DNA of 64,000 nt from an uncultured Eubacteriales bacterium (GCA_900318145.1 ONJM01000006.1:79073-143072); one strand, 5' to 3'; positions 51,830 to 60,451 are shown, numbered from the stretch's first letter. Made by a program: numbers and translations. Notes: a model not told the origin generated them from the sequence alone.

Positions 51830-52243
51830 TTATAAGCGTGTATCTTCTTCCTTTTCCCGGAAGACGCGATGGCTGATTCTGTATTCGGTGGGCGTGCAGC
51901 CTTCCGTTCTTCTGAAAACATGCGAAAAATGGGCGGAGGAGACAAATCCGACGGATTCCCCGATTTCAGAGATCTCCTCGCCGGTATGGGCGAGCAGCTC
52001 CTTTGCCTGTTCGCAGCGAATACGGTTATGATAGGCAAGCGGCGTGCAGCCCTTGTTTTTTTTGAATACCCGCAGCAGATAGCTTCCGTTTACAAACAGG
52101 CTTTCCGCCATTTTCCGAAGGGAAAACTTTTCCCTGAAGTGTGTTTCAATATACGCTGACGCTGCCTGCGCCAGGGCTTCACTGCCGTTTTTCTTTTTTC
52201 CGGATTCAGGGACTTCGCCGTGCCGGACCGGTTCATTTTCCAT
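51830..52243 (-). CDS. Stand-alone AraC-type DNA-binding domain protein
   Basis: A 137-residue protein consisting almost entirely of the AraC double-HTH: FSLRKMAESLFVNGSYLLRVFK and ISEIGESVGFVSSAHFSHVFRR followed by GCTPTEYR. There is no sensor domain, so any signal must come from a partner, from expression level, or from metals bound by another protein. It is divergent from the FTR1 iron permease gene and probably linked to it; dyads of the form TTAG-N6-CTAA lie near its promoter. AGGAGGGGATCC precedes the ATG. Confidence 0.85.
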   Translation of the reverse strand: MENEPVRHGEVPESGKKKNGSEALAQAASAYIETHFREKFSLRKMAESLFVNGSYLLRVFKKNKGCTPLAYHNRIRCEQAKELLAHTGEEISEIGESVGFVSSAHFSHVFRRTEGCTPTEYRISHRVFREKEEDTRL

Positions 52244-52276
52244 ACGGATCCCCTCCTGCTGGCAGTACAGTTTTGA

Positions 52277-52455
52277 TTAGATTCTTCTAACCAGTTGAAT
52301 ATATTAGCATAATCTAACCAATTTTTCCATCATTTCACAGAAAAAAGGGGAAAAGGTCGATTTTAGACAAACGTTTCTTTTCAAGAAGTCAATAACAGGA
52401 TAACGCTGTCCCAAAATGTGTGTTAAGATTTTCCATGCAAGTTAGCAGTTGCTAA
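52277..52455. promoter_or_regulatory. Three TTAG-N6-CTAA dyads upstream of the iron-uptake cluster
   Basis: TTAGATTCTTCTAA (52277-52290), TTAGCATAATCTAA (52304-52317) and TTAGCAGTTGCTAA (52442-52455, extended to GTTAGC/GCTAAC). All share the same half-sites and six-base spacing within the 244-base region between the AraC-type gene and the FTR1 gene. They could be bound by the AraC-type protein or by a metal-responsive repressor; no clear -35/-10 pair was found for FTR1. Confidence 0.6.
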
Positions 52456-52487
52456 CGTTGCAGGTGTTTAACGAGGTGAGAACGGGC

Positions 52488-54239
52488 ATGCGAAAGAGGT
52501 TTTTCACTGGAATACTTTGCATTCTGGCAATTGCGGTGATGGCGTTTCCGGCGTGCGGCGCCGGGGAGGAAGCGGCTTCCACCCGCTGGGCGGATGCCGC
52601 GGACGAAATCGATAAATTCCTGGACGCCGCTTTTGAGGCATATCTGGACGGGGATGCCGCGGCAGCCTATAACAACGTAAGCAACGCCTATTTCCGGGTT
52701 TACGAAACGACAGGCTTTGAACGCCAGACCATGAGCTACATCAGCGGGAACCGCAAGAACGCGGTTGAAATGCAGTTTTCGGCGTGCAAGGCCGCTGTCA
52801 AAAAAGAAAATGAAACAACCGAGACGAAAATCGCCGTCCGCAGCGCGCTGGCAAAGCTGAAGGCGATGATCCGGGAGGACGGAAACAAGCTGGCAGCCAT
52901 GCAGGGCGGCGTACAGAGCGAAACCAGGTTTTATCTGCGCGGCGAACCGGCCGCGGCCGATCCGTACCCCGAATATTCCGCGGATCCGAACGCAGCGGCA
53001 AAGTACGCCAGCTGGTACGAGGCCGCGACGCTGGTCAAGGAGCTGCTGGACACCGCCTACATGGGGTATCTGGACAAAGACTTCGGCGCCGCGTCGGACA
53101 ACCTGAACACTGCGTATTATTCGGTATATGAAGAATCCGGACTGGATCACGCCATCTATAAAGATCTTTCACTCAAAGAGCGGCAGTCCATGGAAAAATG
53201 CTTTTCCGATCTGCGCGGCCTGGCGGCCTCCGGAGCTGAAAAATACCAGAAGAACAAATACCGCACGGCGACCGACAAGGCGAAAAACACCGTCCTGAAA
53301 TACGCGAAAGCCATCGACACAAAGAACGCCGAAGCGAAAGCCGCGGAAGCCGGTGAGAGTGCCGGCGCCGCGGAAGCGGGTGAAGCCGCGGAAGAAAAGC
53401 AGAGCGATCCGAAGCTCCTGACCTTCCTGGGCGCCTTCGGAATCATCGTGCGCGAAGGCCTGGAAGCGATCCTGGTGATCGCGGCGATTATCGCTTACCT
53501 GATGAAGAGCGGAAACAGCCGCAGCGTGAAGAACGTCTATATCGGCGCGGCTGCCGGTATCGCGGCAAGCTTCGCCGCGGCGGCGGTGCTGGCGTGGGCC
53601 AAGCAGGCGTTTGTAGGCGCCGGCCTGGCGCAGGAGGTTATTGAGGGAATTACCGCGCTGATTGCCGTCTGCGTGCTGTTCTATGTCAGCAACTGGATGA
53701 TTTCCAAAGCAGAGGCCGCCAGCTGGAGCCGGTTTATCGACGGAAAGGTTCAGTCCTCGGTGGAACAGGGCAGCGCGTTCGCCCTTGCCTTTACGGCGTT
53801 CCTGAGCGTTTTCCGGGAAGGCGCGGAAGTCGTGCTGTTCTATCAGCCGATGCTCAGCGAAGGTAATCCCGGAATGGTCTGGGCCGGTTTCGGCGCGGGA
53901 TGCGTCCTGCTGGTCTTCGTTTACCTGGCGATCACGAAACTGTCCATCAGGCTGCCAATCAAAGTCTTCTTTACAGCCACGTCCATCCTGATGGCGGTGA
54001 TGTGCGTCAGCTTCCTGGGCAGCGGCATCAAGGAGCTGGCGGAAGGCAATGTCTTTGACCTGACGCTGCGCGTTCCCGGCGTTCCGGAAAACGACGTGAT
54101 TCAGATCTTCGGAATCTATCCCTGGCTGGAAACGCTGGTGCCGCAGCTGATTCTGGCGATCGTTCTGCTGGTTACGTTCATGATCGCCCATTACCGCGGA
54201 AAGATCAGCGCCCTGAAGGCGCAGGCCGCCCAAAACTGA
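52488..54239 (+). CDS. FTR1-family iron permease with duplicated extracytoplasmic domain
   Basis: A 583-residue membrane protein. After a Sec signal (about 1-24) two related helical repeats follow (about 32-135 and 172-278; AFEAYLDGDAAAAYNNVSNAYFR versus AYMGYLDKDFGAASDNLNTAYY), then an Ala/Glu-rich linker and the seven-helix FTR1 domain. The iron-path motifs REGLE (322-326) and REGAE (443-447) are intact. It would move iron across the membrane with redox help from the P19 and DUF2318 proteins encoded next. The start is ATG 52488 with GAGGTGAG upstream; ATG/TTG-type extensions to 52449 cross an operator dyad and are rejected. Confidence 0.92.
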   Translation: MRKRFFTGILCILAIAVMAFPACGAGEEAASTRWADAADEIDKFLDAAFEAYLDGDAAAAYNNVSNAYFRVYETTGFERQTMSYISGNRKNAVEMQFSACKAAVKKENETTETKIAVRSALAKLKAMIREDGNKLAAMQGGVQSETRFYLRGEPAAADPYPEYSADPNAAAKYASWYEAATLVKELLDTAYMGYLDKDFGAASDNLNTAYYSVYEESGLDHAIYKDLSLKERQSMEKCFSDLRGLAASGAEKYQKNKYRTATDKAKNTVLKYAKAIDTKNAEAKAAEAGESAGAAEAGEAAEEKQSDPKLLTFLGAFGIIVREGLEAILVIAAIIAYLMKSGNSRSVKNVYIGAAAGIAASFAAAAVLAWAKQAFVGAGLAQEVIEGITALIAVCVLFYVSNWMISKAEAASWSRFIDGKVQSSVEQGSAFALAFTAFLSVFREGAEVVLFYQPMLSEGNPGMVWAGFGAGCVLLVFVYLAITKLSIRLPIKVFFTATSILMAVMCVSFLGSGIKELAEGNVFDLTLRVPGVPENDVIQIFGIYPWLETLVPQLILAIVLLVTFMIAHYRGKISALKAQAAQN

Positions 54240-54351
54240 TACCCACGCAGCGTGCGGACCACAGGCTCTGCCAGAGCCCGCGCTTCGCCGGAGCCCGGGC
54301 GCGCTGTGCCGGATATACAAAATGAACCCAAGAAAGAGGAGGAACCCTGAC

Positions 54352-54906
54352 ATGAAAAAGTTGGTTGCACTGCTGCTGGCCGCGATGATGCTCTTTGCTG
54401 TTTCCGCTGTTTCCCTGGCGGAAGAGGAAGCCGGTTTTGATGAATATCCCCTGGGCGTTGAAGGTGAACAGGAAGTCGGATTCATGACCATGGATATGGT
54501 TTATTTCCAGCCCGTGGATATGGCTCCCGCCGAAAACGCGACCCCCAAGGAAGGTTCTGACCTGCACATTGAAGTGGACCTGACCGCGAACGAGAATCCC
54601 TACGGCTTCCCGGTGGACGGCTGGGTGCCCTACCTGAGCATCGACTTCGTGATCAAGGATACGGAAGGCAAGGAAGTCTATTCCGGTTCCATGATGCCCA
54701 TGGCGGCTTCTGACGGCCCGCACTACGGCAACAATATTCCGCTGCCCGAAGGCGAATACAGCATCACGCTGTACGTCAAGAGCCCGGCCGAGAACGGCTA
54801 TCTGCTCCACGTGGACGCGGAGACCGGCGTCGAAGCCAAGGACGGTTTCTGGGCCGAGCCGCTGACCGCCACCTGGACGGGCTGGAAATTCGCCAAGGAA
54901 TGGTAA
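54352..54906 (+). CDS. P19-like periplasmic/extracytoplasmic iron-binding protein
   Basis: A 184-residue exported protein. The signal MKKLVALLLAAMMLFAVSAV continues SLAEEE with cleavage after SLA. The mature part starts with the Glu-rich EEEAGFDEYPLG and has the Met-rich copper/iron site GFMTMDMVYFQPVDMAP and His in GPHYGNN, as in P19/Tpd proteins that pass iron to FTR1. It ends with a tryptophan-rich WTGWKFAKEW. The start ATG 54352 follows AAAGAGGAGGAA; an in-frame ATG at 54322 would place that site inside the gene. Intergenic DNA before it is 112 bases. Confidence 0.9.
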   Translation: MKKLVALLLAAMMLFAVSAVSLAEEEAGFDEYPLGVEGEQEVGFMTMDMVYFQPVDMAPAENATPKEGSDLHIEVDLTANENPYGFPVDGWVPYLSIDFVIKDTEGKEVYSGSMMPMAASDGPHYGNNIPLPEGEYSITLYVKSPAENGYLLHVDAETGVEAKDGFWAEPLTATWTGWKFAKEW

Positions 54907-54941
54907 TCGTATAAAGCCTGTACCTGTAAAGGATCCCTTTT

Positions 54942-55006
54942 ATGCTGGCGCTCCATCCGCGGGGGCGCAGGCGCCGACGGCGCCTGCGTCGGTGGGGCGC
55001 CAGCAT
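54942..55006 (+). other. Nested double stem-loop between P19 and DUF2318 genes
   Basis: Outer arms ATGCTGGCGC (54942-54951) and GCGCCAGCAT (54997-55006) enclose an inner 10-bp stem (CGCAGGCGCC, 54966-54975, with 54979-54988, loop GAC). There is no T run. It ends 27 bases before the ribosome site of the DUF2318 gene and may regulate processing or termination within the cluster. Confidence 0.6.
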
Positions 55007-55045
55007 TTGGCATGTTTATGATCTTTGCTTTTTGGAGGCCTTGCT

Positions 55046-56341
55046 GTGTTCAAGTATCTTTGGATGGTGGTCCAGGATCTCTTCCTTACAGTAACGTATG
55101 CCGCTCTGATGCATACGATGCTTTCCCGCGCGGCCAGGCGCAAAGGACGCCGGATCCACGGGGCGGGGCTCTGCGCCGGAGTTCTTGCCTCCGTTATCCT
55201 CGCGGTTCTGAAATACAATACGAAGCTGATTATTTCCAGTCACTGGAATCATTATATTTACGCGGTGCTGATGGCGCTGACGGTTCTCTTCCTTGTGTTT
55301 ACCGTCTGCTTCGCCAGGAGGGAGAAACAGTCCGCGGGAGCGGGCAGCGTCCTGCTGAGCTGCGCCGGCTCCCTGCTGTCCGCCGTGATGATCTTTTACT
55401 CGCTGCCCGGCGTGCTGCTGTATCCCTTCAGCTTCAATACCATGGGGCAGGGATATCTTTCCGCCTACTATCTTGTGCGCATGGCCGGATGGCTCGGCGC
55501 GCTGGTTCTGCTGCTGATCTATTCGCGCCTGCTTTCACGCTGCGCGCTGGAAATAAAGCCTTACGCGTGGGTTCCTTCCGTACTGAATTTCAATCTAATT
55601 GCTTTTTCCGTCTACTGTTTCGGGCGGTTCTTTGTTCCGTGGGTCAACCGGGCGAAATGGCTCGGGTGGTCTGTGAAATACAGTGACGAGGCGTACGGAT
55701 GGATCGGAAACTGGATGATGTTTACAGCAAAAAACGCCATGCTGTTCCACTGGATTGCCGCCGGAACGGCGGTCCTGCTGCTGGTATTCTTCTTCCGCCA
55801 GGGAACCATCCTGCGGGAGAAGTATGACAATCCGGCGCAGCTGCGCAAGCTGAAGGCGCGGAACCGGCGCTGGCGGAGGGGAGCCGCGGGGACGCTGGCC
55901 TGCATCCTGCTGTTCTGCCTGATCCTGACGGTTGTCAAAACAGACGACACCCGGCAGGTGGAGCTTTCGGCGCCGGAAAACTACACGGTGGACCGGGACG
56001 CGGGCGTGATTCTCGTTTCCGCTGAGGCTGTGAACGACGGGCATCTGCACCGCTTTGAATACAGGACTGAAAAGAATATCGACATCCGCTGGATCGTGGT
56101 GAAAAAGCCGAATTCCGCCAGCTACGGCGTCGGACTGGACGCCTGTGAGGTGTGCGGGAACGCCGGCTACTTCGAGCGGAACGGACAGATCATATGCAAA
56201 CGATGCGATGTGGTGATGAATATCAACACCATCGGGTTCAAGGGCGGGTGCAATCCGATTCCGCTGGCCTATGAAGTGAAGGACGGGAATCTTGTTTTCA
56301 GGCTGGAAGACCTGGCTGCGGGTGAGAAAGAGTTCAGATAA
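55046..56341 (+). CDS. DUF2318 iron-sulfur-type membrane protein of the FTR1/P19 system
   Basis: A 431-residue protein with seven or so transmembrane helices and a C-terminal extracytoplasmic domain containing two Cys pairs (ACEVCGNAGYF and ICKRCDVVM) plus a further Cys in FKGGCNPIP. This is the DUF2318 pattern of the protein encoded beside P19 and FTR1 in Campylobacter, thought to pass electrons to extracytoplasmic iron. The start chosen is GTG 55046 with GGAGG seven bases upstream; TTG 55025 is less likely. The last codons (GEKEFR stop) lie in the first copy of a 62-base tandem repeat. Confidence 0.88.
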   Translation: MFKYLWMVVQDLFLTVTYAALMHTMLSRAARRKGRRIHGAGLCAGVLASVILAVLKYNTKLIISSHWNHYIYAVLMALTVLFLVFTVCFARREKQSAGAGSVLLSCAGSLLSAVMIFYSLPGVLLYPFSFNTMGQGYLSAYYLVRMAGWLGALVLLLIYSRLLSRCALEIKPYAWVPSVLNFNLIAFSVYCFGRFFVPWVNRAKWLGWSVKYSDEAYGWIGNWMMFTAKNAMLFHWIAAGTAVLLLVFFFRQGTILREKYDNPAQLRKLKARNRRWRRGAAGTLACILLFCLILTVVKTDDTRQVELSAPENYTVDRDAGVILVSAEAVNDGHLHRFEYRTEKNIDIRWIVVKKPNSASYGVGLDACEVCGNAGYFERNGQIICKRCDVVMNINTIGFKGGCNPIPLAYEVKDGNLVFRLEDLAAGEKEFR

Positions 56342-56520
56342 GGGGGCTTTCCGATCGCCCCCTTAAACCCCTTCGGCTGCTGTGTGGGAAGAAGTTCAGA
56401 TAAGGGGGCTTTCCGATCGCCCCCTTAAACCCCTTCGGTCGCTGTGTGGGAAGAAGTTCAGATAAGGGGGCTTTCCGATTGCAGACCCCTTCGGATGCTG
56501 TGTGAGAAAGAATTCAGAAA
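56332..56520 (+). repeat. 62-base tandem repeats carrying hairpins, between DUF2318 and permease genes
   Basis: Copies begin at 56332, 56394 and 56456, the third shortened to 56 bases, with a remnant at 56512. Each starts GTTCAGATAAGGGGGC, and the first two hold a stem AAGGGGGC/GCCCCCTT; the third is decayed. The unit begins within the last codons of the DUF2318 gene and the end resembles that tail again (TGAGAAAGAATTCAGAAAGG), so it looks like duplication of a gene end. The last copy supplies the AAAGG site of the next gene. Confidence 0.85.
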
Positions 56521-56533
56521 GGATCCCGGTAAT

Positions 56534-57829
56534 ATGCTGTTTCGAATGATACGCGGTGTGCTCTTCCACCAGAAGGGAAAAATGCTGCTGATCGCGCTGA
56601 CGATTGCCCTGGGCGCGTCCCTTGCAACAGGGATGCTGAATGTTGTCCTGGGCGTGGAGGAAAAGGTCAACAAGGAACTGAAAAACTACGGCGCCAACAT
56701 CGTGGTAAAGCCCAAGGACTCCTCCCTGCTGTCGGATATCTATGATGTCGGCGGGGGAGCGGAGCTGAATACGGCCTATCTGCGGGAGAATGAGCTCGGA
56801 AAGCTGAAAACGATTTTCTGGGCGTTCAACATTGTGGACTTTACGCCTTTCCTGGATATGCAGGCGGAGCTGCCGGACGGCAGCACGGCGGAGGTTACCG
56901 GCACCTGGTTCAATCACCACCTGGACCTGCCGACAGGTGAAAGCCTGGACGCGGGCGTTGTCGGCATGCGCTCCTGGTGGGATATCACGGAAGGCCGCTG
57001 GCTGGATGAAAAGGACGCGAACGCCTCCGAAGAGATCATGGCGGGCGCGGTTCTGGCGGAACGCCAAGGCTGGCATGCCGGGGACGTGATTCATCTGAAG
57101 GGAAGCCGCGGGGAAAAGGATGTAACGCTCATTGGCGTATATGACGCGGGCGGAGACGAGGATGAGCAGATTTACGCGACGCTGGACCTGGTGCAGGCCC
57201 TGACGGACCGGGAGGACAAGGTGGCTTCGATTGAAGTGTCTGCGCTGACTACACCGGACAACGATCTGGCCCGCCGCGCGGCAAAGAATCCCGCCGCGCT
57301 CAGCAGCCGGGATTATGAAACCTGGTACTGTACGGCCTATGTTTCCGCGATCTGTTACCAGATCCAGGAAGTGATCACGGGTTCTGTCGCAACGGCCGTA
57401 CGGAAGGTTGCCGAAAGCGAAGGAACGATCCTGGACAAGACGAAGCTCCTGATGATCCTGATTACCGGGCTGAGCCTTGTCGGCTCCGCATTGGGCATCT
57501 CCAACCTGGTAACCGCCTCCGTCATGGAACGCAGCAAGGAAATCGGCCTGCTGAAAGCGATCGGAGCCAAAGACCGCTCCATCACGGGCGTGGTGATGAC
57601 GGAGATCCTGATCACGGCGCTGCTGGGATTCGCCGCGGGATATCTGATGGGCTTCGGGTTTGCGCAGCTGATCGGGCAGAGCGTATTCGGGTCGTCCATC
57701 GATATGGACCCGAAGGTTGCGCCGATTGTGGCAGGCCTGATCGCGCTGGTTACCGTCGCGGGCAGCCTTCCCGCGATTCGGATGGTGCTGCGTCTGCGTC
57801 CCGCTGAAGTCTTACACGGAGGACAGTAA
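56534..57829 (+). CDS. FtsX/MacB-type ABC permease, first of the iron cluster
   Basis: A 431-residue permease with four transmembrane helices: one near 15-38 and three near the C terminus (about 310-425), with a large extracytoplasmic loop between. The conserved cytoplasmic coupling stretch MERSKEIGLLKAIGAKD is present. The loop contains a short Cys-rich segment (WYCTAYVSAICYQI). Such permeases do not import small molecules; with their ATPase they drive conformational work outside the membrane, here probably linked to the FTR1/P19/DUF2318 iron system. Start ATG 56534 has AAAGG upstream. The next permease gene begins two bases after its stop. Confidence 0.87.
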   Translation: MLFRMIRGVLFHQKGKMLLIALTIALGASLATGMLNVVLGVEEKVNKELKNYGANIVVKPKDSSLLSDIYDVGGGAELNTAYLRENELGKLKTIFWAFNIVDFTPFLDMQAELPDGSTAEVTGTWFNHHLDLPTGESLDAGVVGMRSWWDITEGRWLDEKDANASEEIMAGAVLAERQGWHAGDVIHLKGSRGEKDVTLIGVYDAGGDEDEQIYATLDLVQALTDREDKVASIEVSALTTPDNDLARRAAKNPAALSSRDYETWYCTAYVSAICYQIQEVITGSVATAVRKVAESEGTILDKTKLLMILITGLSLVGSALGISNLVTASVMERSKEIGLLKAIGAKDRSITGVVMTEILITALLGFAAGYLMGFGFAQLIGQSVFGSSIDMDPKVAPIVAGLIALVTVAGSLPAIRMVLRLRPAEVLHGGQ

Positions 57830-57831
57830 TT

Positions 57832-59292
57832 ATGTCAAAGAAAAGAATGTTCCTGCGCATGGTTACGGCTTCGCTGCTGCGCAGGCGGTCGCGGATGCTG
57901 ATCGCGCTGCTGTCCATCGGAATCGGCGCGACGATTCTGGCCGGGCTGGTGACGATCTATGTGGACGTTCCCCGGCAGATGGGCGCCCAGTTCCGTTCCT
58001 ACGGGGCCAATATGCTGATCCTTCCGCAGGAAGGCGCGGTCCTGAACCGGGAAGGTCTCGCCGGCGCGCTCGAAAGCATTCCGCGGGATGAACTGATCGG
58101 CGCGGCGCCGTACCGCTATGTCCGCCTGGACATGACGTCCCGCCAGCAGTCCTTTACGGCGGCGGGTACGGACTTTTCCCAGGTGCCCAAAACAAGCCCC
58201 TATTTCAGCATTGAGGGGGCATATCCGGAAAACACCCGGGAGGTGCTGGTGGGAAAGAGCATTGCGGATACCATCGGCGTAAAGGCCGGCTCCACCATGG
58301 AGCTGACTTACCAGCCGGCTGCTTCTTCGGAAGCCGCGGGCCCGGAGGAAAGCCGGGTACCGGACGCGGAACTGGCCGGAAGCGCGGAGGGTTTCGGCGG
58401 CGGAATCGTTTATGTCAGCGTGAAGCTGGACGGGCAGGCGGCCATCGCGTCCGTTGAAATCAACGCCGGCACCCAGACGCCGGAATACGGCGGACGGGTT
58501 GCGGAGGACGAAGCTTTCCTGAATCAGTTTATCGGAAAAACGCTTCCGCTGACCCTGGGAGAGGACACAGACGCGCTCACCGGCGCGACGGTGACATCGG
58601 AAGCGGTGGTGCAGGCGATCAATACCGCCCGGGTGGCGGAAAACGCCGCGAAACCGCAGACGCTGAACTTTACGGTCACAGGCGTTCTGACCACCGGCGG
58701 GGAGGAAGAGGATTATGTATTCATGTCCCTGGAGGACATGGAAACCCTCACCGGATCGGAACAGCTGGATGTGGCTGAACTGAGTGTTTCCGCCGGCGCG
58801 GAACAGCTGGAAGCGTACGCGGACGCCATTACACAGGGCAGCAGCGGCATTCAGGCAAGGCTGGTCAAGCGCGTCACCCGGTCGGAAGCCTCCGTGCTGG
58901 AGAAGCTGACGGCGTTGGTGTTCCTGGTGACGCTGGTGGTGCTGCTGCTGACAATGATCTGCGTTTCCACCACCATGATGGCGGTGGTTTCCGAACGCCG
59001 GCGGGAGATCGGCCTGCGGAAGGCGCTCGGCGCTTCCGACGGATCCATCCGGGCGGAGTTCCTGGGCGAAGGGATGTTCCTGGGTCTGCTGGGCGGCGTC
59101 ATGGGCGGACTCCTCGGCTTTGTTTTTGCGCAGGTGGTCAGCGTGAACGTATTCGGCTCGTCGATCAGCTTCCAGCCGCTGCTGCTGCCCATCGCCGTTA
59201 TTGTTTCCATGCTGATTGCGGCGCTGAGCTGCCTGCTGCCCATTAAACGCGCGGTGGCGATCGATCCCGCGATTGTCCTGAAAGGCGAATGA
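57832..59292 (+). CDS. FtsX/MacB-type ABC permease with inserted FMN-binding domain
   Basis: A 486-residue permease with helix 1 (about 22-45), coupling motif SERRREIGLRKALGASDG and three C-terminal helices (about 360-475). In its extracytoplasmic loop, residues about 185-270 match the FMN-binding domain: GGGIVYVSVKLDGQ, VEINAGTQTPEYG and DALTGATVTS (247-256), the Dxx[S/T]GAT motif to which ApbE-type transferases attach FMN, on Thr253. A flavin held in an ABC permease loop outside the membrane would let the complex pass electrons, plausibly to ferric iron or P19. GGAGGAC precedes the ATG and overlaps the previous gene. No apbE is in the window. Confidence 0.88.
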   Translation: MSKKRMFLRMVTASLLRRRSRMLIALLSIGIGATILAGLVTIYVDVPRQMGAQFRSYGANMLILPQEGAVLNREGLAGALESIPRDELIGAAPYRYVRLDMTSRQQSFTAAGTDFSQVPKTSPYFSIEGAYPENTREVLVGKSIADTIGVKAGSTMELTYQPAASSEAAGPEESRVPDAELAGSAEGFGGGIVYVSVKLDGQAAIASVEINAGTQTPEYGGRVAEDEAFLNQFIGKTLPLTLGEDTDALTGATVTSEAVVQAINTARVAENAAKPQTLNFTVTGVLTTGGEEEDYVFMSLEDMETLTGSEQLDVAELSVSAGAEQLEAYADAITQGSSGIQARLVKRVTRSEASVLEKLTALVFLVTLVVLLLTMICVSTTMMAVVSERRREIGLRKALGASDGSIRAEFLGEGMFLGLLGGVMGGLLGFVFAQVVSVNVFGSSISFQPLLLPIAVIVSMLIAALSCLLPIKRAVAIDPAIVLKGE

Positions 59293-59363
59293 AGCGTCAG
59301 CACAGTGTGCTGTCCGCCGGAGGTTGCTGTGCGCTGATTGAATGAACGGGGGGAGGAATAACA

Positions 59364-60038
59364 ATGAGCCTGCTTGAACTGAAAAATATTTCCAAAATCT
59401 ACGGGGAACTGAAAGCCCTGGACAACGTTTCCCTGCATGTGGACCAGGGCGAATGGGTCGCGATCATGGGCCCTTCCGGCAGCGGCAAGAGCACCATGAT
59501 GAACATTATCGGCTGCATGGACAAACCCACAAAGGGTGAGGTCCTGCTGGACGGCGTGGATATCAGCAAGGAGAGCAGCAAAAGCCTGACGGATATCCGG
59601 CGGGACAAGATCGGCCTGATCTTTCAGCAGTTCCACATGGTCAATTACCTGACGGCCGTGGAGAACGTGATGGTCAGCCAGTATTACCACTCCATGCCGG
59701 ATGAAAAGGAAGCGCTGGAGGCGCTGGAACGCGTCGGCCTGCGGGAACGGGCCCGGCATCTTCCGAGCCAGCTTTCCGGCGGCGAACAGCAGCGCGTCTG
59801 CGTTGCGAGGGCGCTGATCAACCATCCGGAACTGATCCTGGCGGACGAGCCGACCGGCAACCTGGACGAAGCCAACGAAAATATTGTCCTGGATCTGTTC
59901 GCGCAGCTGCACCGGGAGGGAACAACCCTGATCGTGGTTACGCACGACCCGGAGGTGGCGGATGCCGCGCAGCGTACGATTGTGCTGGAGCACGGCAAGG
60001 TGGCGCGCGAAGTCATCAATGAAAACTTCGGAAAGTGA
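59364..60038 (+). CDS. ABC transporter ATPase of the LolD/MacB type
   Basis: A 224-residue cytoplasmic ATPase with Walker A GPSGSGKST (36-44), Q-loop FQQFHMVNYLTAVENV, signature LSGGEQQRVCVARAL and Walker B LILADEPTGNLD. It closely fits the ATPases that power FtsX/MacB-type permeases, and it is encoded 71 bases after the FMN-carrying permease, so it should drive that pair. GGGGGGAGGAA precedes the ATG. Its stop overlaps a possible GTG start of the next gene. Confidence 0.92.
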   Translation: MSLLELKNISKIYGELKALDNVSLHVDQGEWVAIMGPSGSGKSTMMNIIGCMDKPTKGEVLLDGVDISKESSKSLTDIRRDKIGLIFQQFHMVNYLTAVENVMVSQYYHSMPDEKEALEALERVGLRERARHLPSQLSGGEQQRVCVARALINHPELILADEPTGNLDEANENIVLDLFAQLHREGTTLIVVTHDPEVADAAQRTIVLEHGKVAREVINENFGK

Positions 60039-60049
60039 CGGGGCCGCAT

Positions 60050-60451
60050 ATGAGAAAACAGATCATTCCGGGATGTATCATGCTGATTTCCGCGCTGGTG
60101 ATCGCCATCGGAAGCTTCACTTTTCTGAGCCCCTGCGTCCATGACGACGGAAGCGTGGGCGCCTGCTGGTGGGCAGGCCGGGCGCTTCTCGGCCTGGGCT
60201 GCCTGCTGGCTGTGATCGCTGTGGAGGCGCTGCTTTCCGCGCGCGCCCGTTTCGGGGCATACCTGAGCGGGGCGGCTGTCAGCGTGCTGGGCGTCCTGAC
60301 GCCCGGAACGCTGATCAGCCTCTGCCGCATGAGCAGTATGCGCTGCCGGGCGGTGACGCAGCCCGCCATGATCATTCTGTTCGCAGCCGCCGGTCTGGCT
60401 TCGCTGGCCGGCGCGTGGCTCTGCGCCAGAGCGGGGAAAGGAATAAAGTAA
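60050..60451 (+). CDS. DUF4418 small membrane protein
   Basis: A 133-residue protein with four predicted transmembrane helices (about 8-28, 42-62, 72-92, 102-122) and a SPCVHDDGSVGACWWAGRA segment after the first helix, with two Cys that could bind a metal or form a disulfide. It matches DUF4418, which travels with FtsX-type ABC genes in Clostridia; no function is known. ATG 60050 gives a good hydrophobic N terminus; GTG 60035, overlapping the previous stop, is an alternative. It lies seven bases before the next permease gene. Confidence 0.75.
   Translation: MRKQIIPGCIMLISALVIAIGSFTFLSPCVHDDGSVGACWWAGRALLGLGCLLAVIAVEALLSARARFGAYLSGAAVSVLGVLTPGTLISLCRMSSMRCRAVTQPAMIILFAAAGLASLAGAWLCARAGKGIK

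Noticed and set aside
56332-56520. Considered as a CRISPR array
   Set aside because: The 62-base units are adjacent with no unique spacers, only about three copies exist, and the unit includes the end of a coding gene.
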